Assembly: GCA_023055505.1 (NCBI GenBank)
Contig: JALIRH010000143.1
Location: forward strand, 620,001 to 684,000
Reading direction: 5' to 3'
Source of the DNA: Callipepla californica brunnescens
Taxonomy: Eukaryota > Chordata > Aves > Galliformes > Odontophoridae
DNA length: 64,000 bases
Below the pieces are notes generated by a model. The model ran no database searches and was not told the origin of the DNA. It worked only from the letters and a program-made list of their open reading frames with translations. A program made the translations under genes and the position numbers. This document shows, piece by piece, positions 45,423-54,299 of this stretch. Numbering within the stretch: the stretch's first letter is position 1; each line of letters begins with the position of its first letter.

Positions 45423-48400
45423 AGGGGCCCTGCCCTCAGCCAGGGGAGGGAAAGGGATAATAGAGTGTATTGGACTGTGTGGATTCGATGGCCTGGCACA
45501 TCAGAGCCACAAAAATATAAGGCACTGGTGGACACTGGTTCACAGTGCACTCTAATGCCTTCGAGTTATAAAGGGACAGAATTGATTTATATTTCTGGAG
45601 TGACTGGGGGCTCTCAGGAATTGTCTGTGTTGGAGGCAGAAATAAGCCTCACCGGTAAAGACTGGCAGAAACATCGTATAGTGACTGGACAGGGGGCTCC
45701 ATGCATACTCGGTATTGATTATCTTAGAAGGGGACATTTCAAGGATCCCAAGGGATACCGATGGGCTTTTGGAATAGCTGCTGTAGATGCTGACAATATT
45801 CAGCAGCTGTCTGGTTTACCTGGCCTGTCAGAAGATCCGTCTGTCGTGGGGGTACTGAAAGTAAAAGAGCAGCAGGTACCAATTGCAACAAAAACAGTAC
45901 ACAGACGGCAATACCGTACCAACAGGGATTCCTTGCTCCCCATTCATAATTTGATCCGTCAGTTAGAGGGCCAGGGAGTGATCAGCAAAACTCACTCCCC
46001 ATTTAACAGCCCCATATGGCCGGTGCGTAAAGCCAATGGAGAATGGAGGCTGACGGTAGATTACCGTGGTCTGAATGAAGTCACACCTCCACTGAGTGCT
46101 GCTGTGCCAGATATGTTGGAGCTGCAATATGAACTGGAGTCAAAAGCAGCCAAGTGGTACGCTACCATTGACATTGCCAATGCATTCTTCTCTATTCCTT
46201 TGGCCACAGAGTGCAGACCACAGTTCGCTTTCACGTGGAGGGGCATTCAGTACACTTGGAACCGTTTGCCCCAGGGGTGGAAACACAGCCCAACCATTTG
46301 CCATGGGTTGATTCAGACCACACTGGAACAGGGTGGGGCACCTGAGCACCTCCAGTACATTGATGACATTGTTGTGTGGGGTGATACAGCAGAAGAAGTT
46401 TTTAAAAAAGGAGAGCGAATAATCCAAATTCTTCTGAGTGCTGGTTTTGCTATCAAACGAAACAAAGTGAAGGGACCTGCCCAAGAAATTCAGTTTCTAG
46501 GAGTAAAATGGCAAGATGGGCGTCGTCACATCCCAGGAGATGTGGTTGACAAAATCACCAGCATGTCACCACCCACTAGCAAAAAGGAGACACAGTCTTT
46601 TCTCGGTGTAGTAGGCTTTTGGAGGATGCATGTCCCAAATTACAGTCTCATAGTAAGCCCCCTCTATCAGGTGACCCGAAAGAAGAATAATTTTGCATGG
46701 GGTCCTGAGCAGCAACAGGCCTTTGAGCAGATTAAACAGGAGATAGCCCGTGCTGTTGCCCTGGGGCCAGTACGGATGGGACGGGACGTAAAGAACATCC
46801 TATACACTGCTGCTGGAGAGAAAGGTCCCACTTGGAGTCTGTGGCAAAGAGCCCCTGGGGAGACCCGAGGCCGACCTCTGGGATTTTGGAGCAGAGCGTA
46901 CAGGGGTTCGGAGGAGTGCTACACTCCAACTGAGAAGGAGATTTTGGCAGCATACGAGGGAGTTCGGGCTGCCTCTGAAGTAATTGGCACTGAGACGCAG
47001 CTGCTCCTGGCACCTCGATTGCCAGTGCTGAACTGGATGTTCAGAGGAAAGGTTCCCTCCACCCATCATGCTACCGATGCCACCTGGAGTAAGTGGATTG
47101 CACTGATTACACAGCGAGCTCGGATGGGGAACCTCAGCCGTCCAGGGATGTTAGAGGTGATCATGGACTGGCCTGAAGGCAAGAAATTTGGAACAACACC
47201 AGCAGAGGAGGTACCACGCGCAAAAGAGGCCCCACCATATAATGAACTATCAGAAAATGAAAAGACATATGCCCTCTTCACTGATGGATCATGTCGTATT
47301 GTTGGGAAACATCGCAGATGGAAGGCTGCTGTGTGGAGCCCCACACGACGAGTAGCAGAGGCCACCGAAGGAGAAGGAGAGTCAAGCCAATTTGCAGAGG
47401 TAAAGGCTGTCCAGCTGGCCTTAGATGTGGCTGAACGGGAGAGGTGGCCAATGCTGTATCTCTATACTGACTCTTGGATGGTGGCAAACGCTTTATGGGG
47501 GTGGTTGCAGCAGTGGGAACAAAACAACTGGCAACGGAAGGGTAAACCTATCTGGGCTGCGGAACTGTGGAAAGACATTGCTGTCCGAACAAAAAGGTTG
47601 GGTGTAAAGGTGCGTCACGTAGATGCTCATGTGCCCAAGAATCGAGCTACTGAGGAACAAAAAAATAACCACCAGGTAGATCAAGCTGCCAAAATTGAGG
47701 TGTCTCAAATAGACTTGGATTGGCAGAACAAAGGAGAATTATTCTTAGCTCGGTGGGCCCATGAGACCTCGGGCCATCAAGGAAGGGATGCAACATATAA
47801 GTGGGCTAGAGACCGAGGGGTGGACTTAACTATGGATGCCATCGCACAGGTGATCCATGACTGTGATACATGTGCCATAATTAAACAGGCCAAGAGGATG
47901 AAACCTCTCTGTCAGGAAGGGCGATGGCAGAAGTATAAATATGGGGAGGCGTGGCAGGTTGATTACATCACCTTGCCGCGATCTCGCAATGGTAAGCGTT
48001 ATGTGCTCACCATGGTGGAGGCGACCACTGGGTGGCTTGAAACACATGCAGTACCCCATGCTACTGCCCGTAACACCATCTTAGGCTTAGAGAAGCAAAT
48101 CCTATGGCGACATGGAACCCCAGAAAGAATTGAGTCCGATAATGGGACTCATTTCAAAAATTCACTTGTGGATACTTGGGCCAAGGAACATGGCATTGAA
48201 TGGGTCTATCATATTCCCTACCATGCACCAGCTGCTGGTAAGATCGAGCGCTATAACGGGTTGTTAAAAACCACAGTGAAAGCACTGGGTGGCGGAACAT
48301 TTAAGCATTGGGAGAAAAATCTGTCAGAAGCCACCTGGTTGGTCAACACTAGGGGATCAGTAAACCGAGATGGTCCTACACAATCCAGCTCCCTACAGAC

Positions 48401-48608
48401 CATAGAGGGAGATAAGGTCCCTGTAGTACATGTGAAGAGCATGTTGGGAAAAGCAGTGTGGGTCCTTCCAGCCTCTGGAAAGGGCAGACCCCTCCGTGGA
48501 ACAGTTTTTGCACAGGGACCTGGGTGCACCTGCTGGGTAATGGATAAAAATGGGGATGTCCAGTGTGTACCACAAGGGAATCTGATGCTGGGGGAGTGCA
48601 GTCTGTGA
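45423..48608 (+). CDS. Pol polyprotein: protease, RT, RNase H, integrase
   Basis: Open from the codon after the gag UAG; first ATG at 45465 (1047 residues from there). Numbering from that ATG: protease ALVDTGS with catalytic D23; RT with LPQGW and YIDD at 298-301; RNase H TDGS at 606-609, then EVKAVQLALD and LYTDSW; integrase zinc site H766, H771, C800, C803 and catalytic D833, D892, E928 (35 residues between the last two). All key residues are present and there is no internal stop, so the frame looks coding-competent. The style is ERV-L-like. No dUTPase follows integrase and no env is present. Expression as a fusion by UAG readthrough is inferred. Confidence 0.9.
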   Translation, partial: RGPALSQGRERDNRVYWTVWIRWPGTSEPQKYKALVDTGSQCTLMPSSYKGTELIYISGVTGGSQELSVLEAEISLTGKDWQKHRIVTGQGAPCILGIDYLRRGHFKDPKGYRWAFGIAAVDADNIQQLSGLPGLSEDPSVVGVLKVKEQQVPIATKTVHRRQYRTNRDSLLPIHNLIRQLEGQGVISKTHSPFNSPIWPVRKANGEWRLTVDYRGLNEVTPPLSAAVPDMLELQYELESKAAKWYATIDIANAFFSIPLATECRPQFAFTWRGIQYTWNRLPQGWKHSPTICHGLIQTTLEQGGAPEHLQYIDDIVVWGDTAEEVFKKGERIIQILLSAGFAIKRNKVKGPAQEIQFLGVKWQDGRRHIPGDVVDKITSMSPPTSKKETQSFLGVVGFWRMHVPNYSLIVSPLYQVTRKKNNFAWGPEQQQAFEQIKQEIARAVALGPVRMGRDVKNILYTAAGEKGPTWSLWQRAPGETRGRPLGFWSRAYRGSEECYTPTEKEILAAYEGVRAASEVIGTETQLLLAPRLPVLNWMFRGKVPSTHHATDATWSKWIALITQRARMGNLSRPGMLEVIMDWPEGKKFGTTPAEEVPRAKEAPPYNELSENEKTYALFTDGSCRIVGKHRRWKAAVWSPTRRVAEATEGEGESSQFAEVKAVQLALDVAERERWPMLYLYTDSWMVANALWGWLQQWEQNNWQRKGKPIWAAELWKDIAVRTKRLGVKVRHVDAHVPKNRATEEQKNNHQVDQAAKIEVSQIDLDWQNKGELFLARWAHETSGHQGRDATYKWARDRGVDLTMDAIAQVIHDCDTCAIIKQAKRMKPLCQEGRWQKYKYGEAWQVDYITLPRSRNGKRYVLTMVEATTGWLETHAVPHATARNTILGLEKQILWRHGTPERIESDNGTHFKNSLVDTWAKEHGIEWVYHIPYHAPAAGKIERYNGLLKTTVKALGGGTFKHWEKNLSEATWLVNTRGSVNRDGPTQSSSLQTIEGDKVPVVHVKSMLGKAVWVLPASGKGRPLRGTVFAQGPGCTCWVMDKNGDVQCVPQGNLMLGECSL

Positions 48609-48715
48609 TTCCATGTGTATATGTATATGTATAGATATGTTTGTATGTAATCTGTGTTATTGCTGTTCTTGGTTCTATATAGATACATGTTAAGCATGAT
48701 GTGATGATGTGGAAT

Positions 48716-48726
48716 AAGGGGTGGAA
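48716..48726 (+). other. Polypurine tract of the 43-49 kb provirus
   Basis: AAGGGGTGGAA directly before the 3' LTR, identical to the tract at 10044-10054. Confidence 0.8.
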
Positions 48727-49159
48727 TGTTGTGGTTTTGTGGTTTTGATGCCGGTATTCCACATCAGAACATCATGCAGGCCATTAAGGAGTTAATGCTG
48801 TGGGAGCAGGGGAGGGGCGGAGCTCCGCACCAGACACCAGGCCCGCGCTTTTTGGTGGCGCGCTCTCCGGGCGGCTGTGAGGAGTTCAGCACGTGCGACA
48901 TAAGCTCCCAGTTTTCTGGTTTGGAAATTTTGTCTCTCTCTCTCAATTGTTCAATTTTATTAGATTTAGTAAAGTTACCGTTCCTTCTCAGATCGTGTTG
49001 TTGTGTTTTTCTTTACAGACCCTCAATCCCCTCTGTTTTCCCCTCCCCCTGGAGCGCGCGGCTCTGCTGAGGCGGCCGCGCGGCAGTTTTTTTTCCTCTC
49101 CCTTTCTTTTTCCCTTCTCGGTTCCCCCTTGGGTTACTGTCACGGATAACACCGTGACA
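48727..49159 (+). repeat. 3' LTR of the 43-49 kb provirus
   Basis: 433 bp, followed by the target duplication GTATT. Seven transitions distinguish it from the 5' LTR, three of them clustered near 48895-48900. Confidence 0.93.
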
Positions 49160-49425
49160 GTATTTATAAACATGGATGAGATCCCCTCTCAGCCTTCTCT
49201 TCTCCAGGTCTCCCCTGGAGACCTCATGCGGGAGGTGCTCCGGCCCCACTCATCTCTGTGGCCCTCCACTCTTCCAGCAGATCCATGTCCTTTCCAAACT
49301 GAGGACCCGCAAACTGGACACTGGAAAGCAGATGTGGCCTCATGAGGGGAGAGTAGAGGTAAAGGATCACCTCCCTGGCCATAATGCCTCTACGGACCCT
49401 GTTGAATCCCTTCTCTAAGAAGGGG
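49160..49425 (-). mobile_element. CR1 fragment, minus strand (right part, split by ERV)
   Basis: Continues the CR1 at 42905-43030: GATGAGATCCCCTCTCAGCC, the antisense of the [12 protein letters not shown] region, GGCCTCATGAGGGGAGAGTAG; homology ends near 49425. Confidence 0.82.
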
Positions 49426-50639
49426 AGATCCCTCATTGATGCTGTCCGTGTGTCTTGTTTAAAAATGGGACAAGGAAAAGTGATTCTCCAACTCACGTCT
49501 GTTATGAGCAAAGTGACATTCCTGGGATGAAGTGCGTGTCCCCAGCTGAGGAAGAACGCACCAGGGATTGCCTTGGTCCAGTTCACAGCAGCTGCCCTGG
49601 AGAGCTGGGGGACGTGGCTCTGACAGAGGAAAGAAAGCAGAGAGAACATGGCACGCTGTGAGCAGGCTGTGAGTTCACTGGAGGAGCAGCACTCACAGAC
49701 CTTGGTGCAGTAAGCCTCTGGCTGCAGGGTAACGTGCATGAGGAGCCTGCAGGGATCTCTTGGGCGTGAAACTTCTCAAACCGTGTAAGGCTGCATGCAC
49801 TCTGTGTCTGTTTGCTGCAGAGAAGGAGCTGCTCCGGTTGAGGGCTTTGCTGCCTTCAGTGCATGAGGACAGGGCACGTGGTCTGTCCTTCACAGGGAAC
49901 ATTTGTACAAGAAGTGTATTAGGCAGAAATAGAAGGGATACATACAAACACGTTCAGGAGCTGACTGAAGGATTCATTGGACTTGTGAGAGAGGGGGCGA
50001 GTTTCTGACTTCCTGAACTGCATAGAGCAACCAGATCTTTGGGAGGCATCGGAATGAACAAAGAGTAAAGTTAGGAGGACATCCAGAGAGCAGTGTAACG
50101 GGCACATGTCCAGATGCAGAAGATGCCCTTAGCCATGATCACTTATTTCAGAGAGCTGAAAGCACCTGGACACTGATGGAGATCAGATATACGAGAGGGT
50201 AGAGCACACGTGGAGGGGGGGAAGGGACTGCAGGGCATCAGCATCGATGTCTCTGTACCTTTCTGTGACCTCCAAACCTAGCTCCGGAAAACACTACAGT
50301 TTTGAAGAGGAAACAACAAAAAAAGATAGAAACCAGACCCCAAACCGTTTAAGAAGCTGATAAGCGCACTGAAATATTTTCTGTGATTTAGATAATTGTC
50401 ATTACTTCTTTATTCCCGCTTTTAAAAAGGACATCAATTTTTGTCTTGCATAGAGTCTGATTCCCCTACACATCTCCCTGACCAGAACTGTCCATGATAG
50501 CCCTGGCCTCGGCAAGCAGTGAGTCACAGTGAGGTGCTGAGCTCTCTTTGCCAACTTGGATCCTGTTTTAGATGCTCACGTGCAGCACAGGACGCCTTTT
50601 AAACATCACCTCCCATCAGCAATAGGCCCTCGGGACACA
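49426..50639. other. Intergenic, nothing recognised
   Basis: Only short open frames, no known domain. Confidence 0.45.
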
Positions 50640-51115
50640 GGATCACAAGATAACCCAGGCTGGAAGGGGACTGCAGTCCCAAACCAGGCACTGTTCAAGA
50701 CTTGCTCCTGTTGATTCTGAAGACCTCCAGGGGTGAAGATTGCAGAGCATCTGTGGCTCTGTCCCAGTTCTTAGCTCATGTTGAAAATGGTATTTTCCTT
50801 CTGTGTAGGCTGAATCTTTAATCTTCTGCACGTCCTCTTTTATTTTCTGACATGCATTGTGGTGAAGGGCCTGGCTCTGTCCTCGTAGGTTCTGGCAGGC
50901 TGCAACCAGATCCCCTTCAGCCTTCCCTTCTCCAGGCTGGACGAGTCCATCTCCCCGAGCCTCTCCTCACAGGTGAAGTGCTCCATCCACAGCTGTCTTG
51001 AGTGATCCTGAACACACCCACTCTGCCTTGCTGACCTCATTTCTGTGTTGGGGATGTGAAATCTGGAGGCAGCATTCTAGATAATGCCTTCCCTCTGCCT
51101 TCTGGCCACAGTCCT
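50640..51115 (-). mobile_element. Old CR1 fragment, minus strand
   Basis: AGGATCACAAGATAACCCAGGCTGG (tail side) to CTTCTGGCCACAG; the CTTCCCTTCTCCAGGCTGGA and CCTCTCCTCACAGG blocks are CR1 antisense. Strongly diverged. Confidence 0.7.
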
Positions 51116-51128
51116 CACTCGTGGGTTG

Positions 51129-51571
51129 TGAATCATGAGAACAGCTTCTCTACAGTAAAGACAACTGCAAATCATCCAGATACAAAGGTGCTGCTCCCTG
51201 CTGGTTTATCTGTTGGGCCAGATGTGTTGTGTGGGCATCAATCAAACTGATAAGCTTGTCGACATAAAGCAGGATGGACATCCCGCTGTCCCAACAAGAG
51301 AACCAAACTGGTGTCTCTCTTCAGGAGTAATGAGGAGCTCTCCCCCTTCAAGGTTAGAAAACTGACCCTTAGGTTTGATCCCCTCAATAAGCAGAGTTTG
51401 GAATGAGATTAATATGCATGCGCTCCACCTATAAATATGGATTCGTTTCTCTCTTCGGTGTGCACGTTTGGTGGAGAGATCCCCCATGCACCCAGCGCTG
51501 TAATAAAGGGAATCCCTGCTGGACGGATTGCATTGCTGTGTCAAGTGACTTTGTCGGGTATCCCGGCATCA
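51129..51571 (+). repeat. Solo LTR A, class I ERV
   Basis: 443 bp from TGAATCATGAGAACAGC to CCCGGCATCA, flanked by the 4-bp duplication GTTG (51125-51128 and 51572-51575). It contains CAGCGCTGTAATAAAGGG as polyadenylation signal. A 4-bp duplication is typical for gammaretrovirus-like elements. Confidence 0.85.
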
Positions 51572-51654
51572 GTTGAAACAAGGATGTGGAGATCTTCATG
51601 ATTACTATCACAAGTGAGACAGCCGTGATCTGGGGAAGATTAATTATTGCCAAT

Positions 51655-51835
51655 TAATAACTATGCAGAGCACCGCGATTGTTGATGTGGAGGAGGCTCA
51701 GGGCAGACTGTACCACTCAGTACAAGTGTATGAAAGGAGGCAGGGCGAGGTGGGGCCGCCCGTTGCCCCAGGTGACAGCGATAGGGTCGGAAGTCGTGGC
51801 TTTAAGGAAGGTTCCGCCTGGATATCAGGGAAAAC
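51655..51835 (+). mobile_element. CR1 fragment, plus strand (left part, split by solo LTR B)
   Basis: Diverged CR1 3' region (TGTACCACTCAGTACAAG, GAAAGGAGGCAGGGCGAGG, TGGATATCAGGGAAAAC). It continues at 52265 (AGTTCTCACAGAGAGCGGTG, GAGCAGGCTGCCCAGGGG). Confidence 0.75.
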
Positions 51836-52264
51836 TGAATCACGAGAACAGCTTCTCTACAGTAAAGACAACTGTAAATCATCCAGATACAAAGGTGCTA
51901 CTCCCTGTTGATTTATCTGTTGGGCCAGATGTGTTACACAAACAGATAAGAAAGCAGGACAGACATCCTGGCGTCCCAACAAGATAATCAAACAGATGCC
52001 ATTCTTAATGGTGAGGAGCTCTCCCCCTTTAGGGTTTGAAAATTTACAACAAAACAGACCCTTAGGTTTAATCCCCTCAAGAACCAGAGTTTGGAATGTG
52101 ATGAATATGTATGTGCTATACCTTTAAATATGTACTTGTTTCTCTCTTTGGTGTGCATGTTTGGTGGAGAGATCCCCCATGCACCCAGCGCTGTAATAAA
52201 GGGAATACCTGCTTGACATATTGCATTGGTGTGTCAAGTTACTATGTCGGATTTCTCGGCATCA
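51836..52264 (+). repeat. Solo LTR B, class I ERV
   Basis: 429 bp from TGAATCACGAGAACAGC to CTCGGCATCA, flanked by the 4-bp duplication AAAC (51832-51835 and 52265-52268). Same family as solo LTR A; inserted in a CR1. Confidence 0.87.
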
Positions 52265-52360
52265 AAACAGTTCTCACAGAGAGCGGTGAGGCACTGGAGC
52301 AGGCTGCCCAGGGGAGTGTTGGGGTCACCATTCGTGGAGGTGATCGAGGAATGTGTCCAT
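52265..52360 (+). mobile_element. CR1 fragment, plus strand (right part)
   Basis: GAGGCACTGGAGCAGGCTGC, GGTCACCATTCGTGGAGGTG: the CR1 segment expected after 51835. Homology fades near 52360. Confidence 0.7.
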
Positions 52361-52554
52361 GTGACACTGAACAGCGTGGCCGCGTGGGTGCGGTGGTCAC
52401 GGGTGGAAGGCTGCACAAGATCTTAGCGATTATTACAGCCAGAGAGCCCAGCTGCTCAATAACACGACCTTCGGGATCGCACTGGATAGCGTGGCCCTTA
52501 ATTAAAAGGAGATAGGTAACTGATACATTTGCAGATAAGGATATCTTTAAGGGG

Positions 52555-52985
52555 GACATAGGGACCCATAGAGATCCATAGGGACCCATAGGGACCGATA
52601 GAGACCCACAGAGACCCATAGGGACCCATGGAGCCCAACTATGCCCCATAGAGACCCATAGAGACCATAGAGACCCATAGAGACCCACTGTGCCTTACAG
52701 CAACCCATAGGGACCCATTGAGACCCATAGAGACCCATGGAGCTCGACTATGCCCCATAGAAACCCGTAGAGACCATAGAGGCCCACTGAGACCCATTGA
52801 GACCCATGGGGACCCATGGAGCCTGACTATGCCCCATAGAGACCCATAGAGACCCTTAACTCCCCATATAGACCTTAGAGACCCATGGGGACTCATAGAG
52901 ACCACAGAGACCCACTGTGCCTTACAGAGACCCATAGGGATCCATAGAGACCCATGGAGCTCGACTGTGCCCCATAGAGACCCAG
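52555..52985. repeat. Decamer minisatellite block 1 (CATAGRGACC)n
   Basis: Tandem, degenerate ~10-bp units of CATAGGGACC / CATAGAGACC type with interspersed GGAGC(C/T)CGACTATGCC variants. Same family as the large blocks below. It ends at a telomere-like GGATTAGGGTTAGAG stretch (about 53000-53014). Confidence 0.9.
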
Positions 52986-53019
52986 AGAGTGCTGAGGGTT
53001 GGGATTAGGGTTAGAGTTA

Positions 53020-53420
53020 GGCCACGCCCACTCTGTACCGTAACCTCTATCAATTAAGTCACGCCCCTTCGAAAAAGCCACGCCCCCTCAGCACCGTAAC
53101 CTCTATCGATTAAGCCACGCCCCTTCACTAAAACCACGCCCTCTCAGTACCATAACCTCTATCATTAAGCCACGCCCCTCCAATACAGCCACGCCCCACA
53201 GCGCCTTTGCTTCCATCGGTTAAGCCACGCCCTTTCCCTTTGGCCACGCCCCCTCCGTATCGTCGCATGGCCGTTAGGACACGCCCCTTTCTCTTGGCCA
53301 CGCCGCCCCAGTGTATATTTTCTTCAATGAATTAAGCCACGCCCCTTGGCCACGCCCCCTCCGTACAATTGCACGTGTTGAGACACGCCCCTTCGCGTGG
53401 CCACGCCCCCTCTGCAATAC
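53020..53420. repeat. CCACGCCC array upstream of the LENG9-like gene
   Basis: About 15 CACGCC boxes within 400 bp, mostly CCACGCCCC, spaced 15-50 bp, often in a degenerate unit TAACCTCTAT..ATTAAGCCACGCCCC. CACGCCC is close to KLF/Sp-type GC/CACCC boxes, so a promoter role for the downstream gene is possible but unproven. Confidence 0.75.
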
Positions 53421-53576
53421 CTCTCTACCGATCAGACCCCGCAGCCTTTCGCTTAGCCCCGCCCCCCTCGCCGTTAGCCCCGCCTCTCGCGCTCAGGCCC
53501 CGCCCCTTGCCCTTTGCCCGCACCGCGCCCGGTTCCGCGTTCTCACGGCACCGGAGCCGCTCCCGTCCTTTGCCCC

Positions 53577-54192
53577 ATGGAGCCCGACCCGCGCCGTCCC
53601 GAGAACGAAGCGGAGCCGAACCTCGGCCCGAACCCTCGGCCCGACCCCGCCGCCCCGGACCCCGACCCCGCCGCCCCGGACCCCGACCCCGCCGCCCCGG
53701 TTCTCCGCCCCGCTCCCGCACGGCCGCCTCCGTGCCGCCGGTTCCTGGAGGGCCGCTGCCGCTTCGGGTCGCGCTGCCTCCGCCCTCACCCCGACGGGGG
53801 TGGGGGGGCGAAGGGTCCGAAGCGGAGCCCGGGACCGGAGCGGAGCCGCGAGGATCCTCCGGCGGGGAAGAAACCTCCGCTCCGCCGCTGCTCCGCCGTC
53901 CTCAACCGCCTCCGCTGGGACCCGAGCGCGGAACCGTCCGAGGTCACCGCGGAGTACCGGGACCGTTTCGCGGGGGTCGTGGAGCGGCCGCTGTCGGATT
54001 TGTTCCCGGGACCGCTGTGCGACGCGGGGCCCGGGGACCTCGCGGTACCGGAGCACCGCATCGTCAGGCTCTGTTACCGCGGCCGCTGCGTTTGGGACCG
54101 GGAGCGCCGCGTCGATCGCGTCTTCGGGTCGGCGGGGGGGGGAGGGGACGCTGCGGGACGTGCTGCGGGAGCTGGCGGAGGGGCGGCACTGA
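53577..54192 (+). CDS. LENG9-like CCCH zinc-finger protein, copy 1 (frameshifted)
   Basis: Single-exon GC-rich frame from ATG 53577. The N-terminus is Pro/Asp-rich with a DPDPAAP repeat. A CCCH finger C53-x7-C61-x5-C67-x3-H71 (CRRFLEGRCRFG...) is followed by an MJ1316/DUF504-type domain: NRLRWDP, AEYRDRF, VPEHRIV, VWDRERRVDRVFGS. This pairing is known from LENG9, where an RNA-end-recognition role is proposed. The C-terminal 2H phosphoesterase-like domain of mammalian LENG9 is absent. At 54133-54141 the G run has nine bases against eight in copy 2. This moves copy 1 out of frame before the shared end GTLRDVLRELAEGRH (stop at 54190-54192); the uninterrupted frame instead runs into the minisatellite to 54368. 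This may be a real frameshift or a homopolymer error. Confidence 0.68.
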
Positions 54193-54253
54193 AGGCGGCC
54201 GCTTTGGGCTGTGCCCCCACGGAGCGTTCGCCGCCGTCCGGGGCTCCGCGTGA

Positions 54254-54259
54254 ACATAA
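54254..54259 (+). terminator. Possible poly(A) signal (CATAAA) of copy 1
   Basis: CATAAA, a weak variant of AATAAA, lies about 62 bp after the shared stop. The same site occurs after copy 2 (about 61172-61177). No better signal is seen before the minisatellite. Confidence 0.35.
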
Positions 54260-54299
54260 AGCGTCCAACGCCTCTGCTGCTCTGCTGCGCTGCGGATCC

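Larger units (their letters stand above)
43026..49164 (+). mobile_element. ERV-L-like provirus with full-length gag and pol
   Basis: Target duplication GTATT (43026-43030 and 49160-49164), 433-bp LTRs (43031-43463 and 48727-49159), primer site, gag, pol and purine tract; no env (118 bp between the pol stop and the 3' LTR). The LTRs differ at seven positions, all transitions, about 1.6%, so it is older than the 5.8-10.6 kb provirus. It inserted into a minus-strand CR1 whose halves flank it. Both gag and pol frames are open along their whole length, separated by one in-frame UAG. Confidence 0.93.

Noticed and set aside
51129..52264. One small provirus with two LTRs and a 264-bp interior
   Set aside because: Each LTR has its own 4-bp duplication and the sequence between includes a CR1 part, so they are two solo LTRs.
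52999..53014. Telomeric repeat array
   Set aside because: Only one or two degenerate TTAGGG-like units; kept only as a low-interest border observation.
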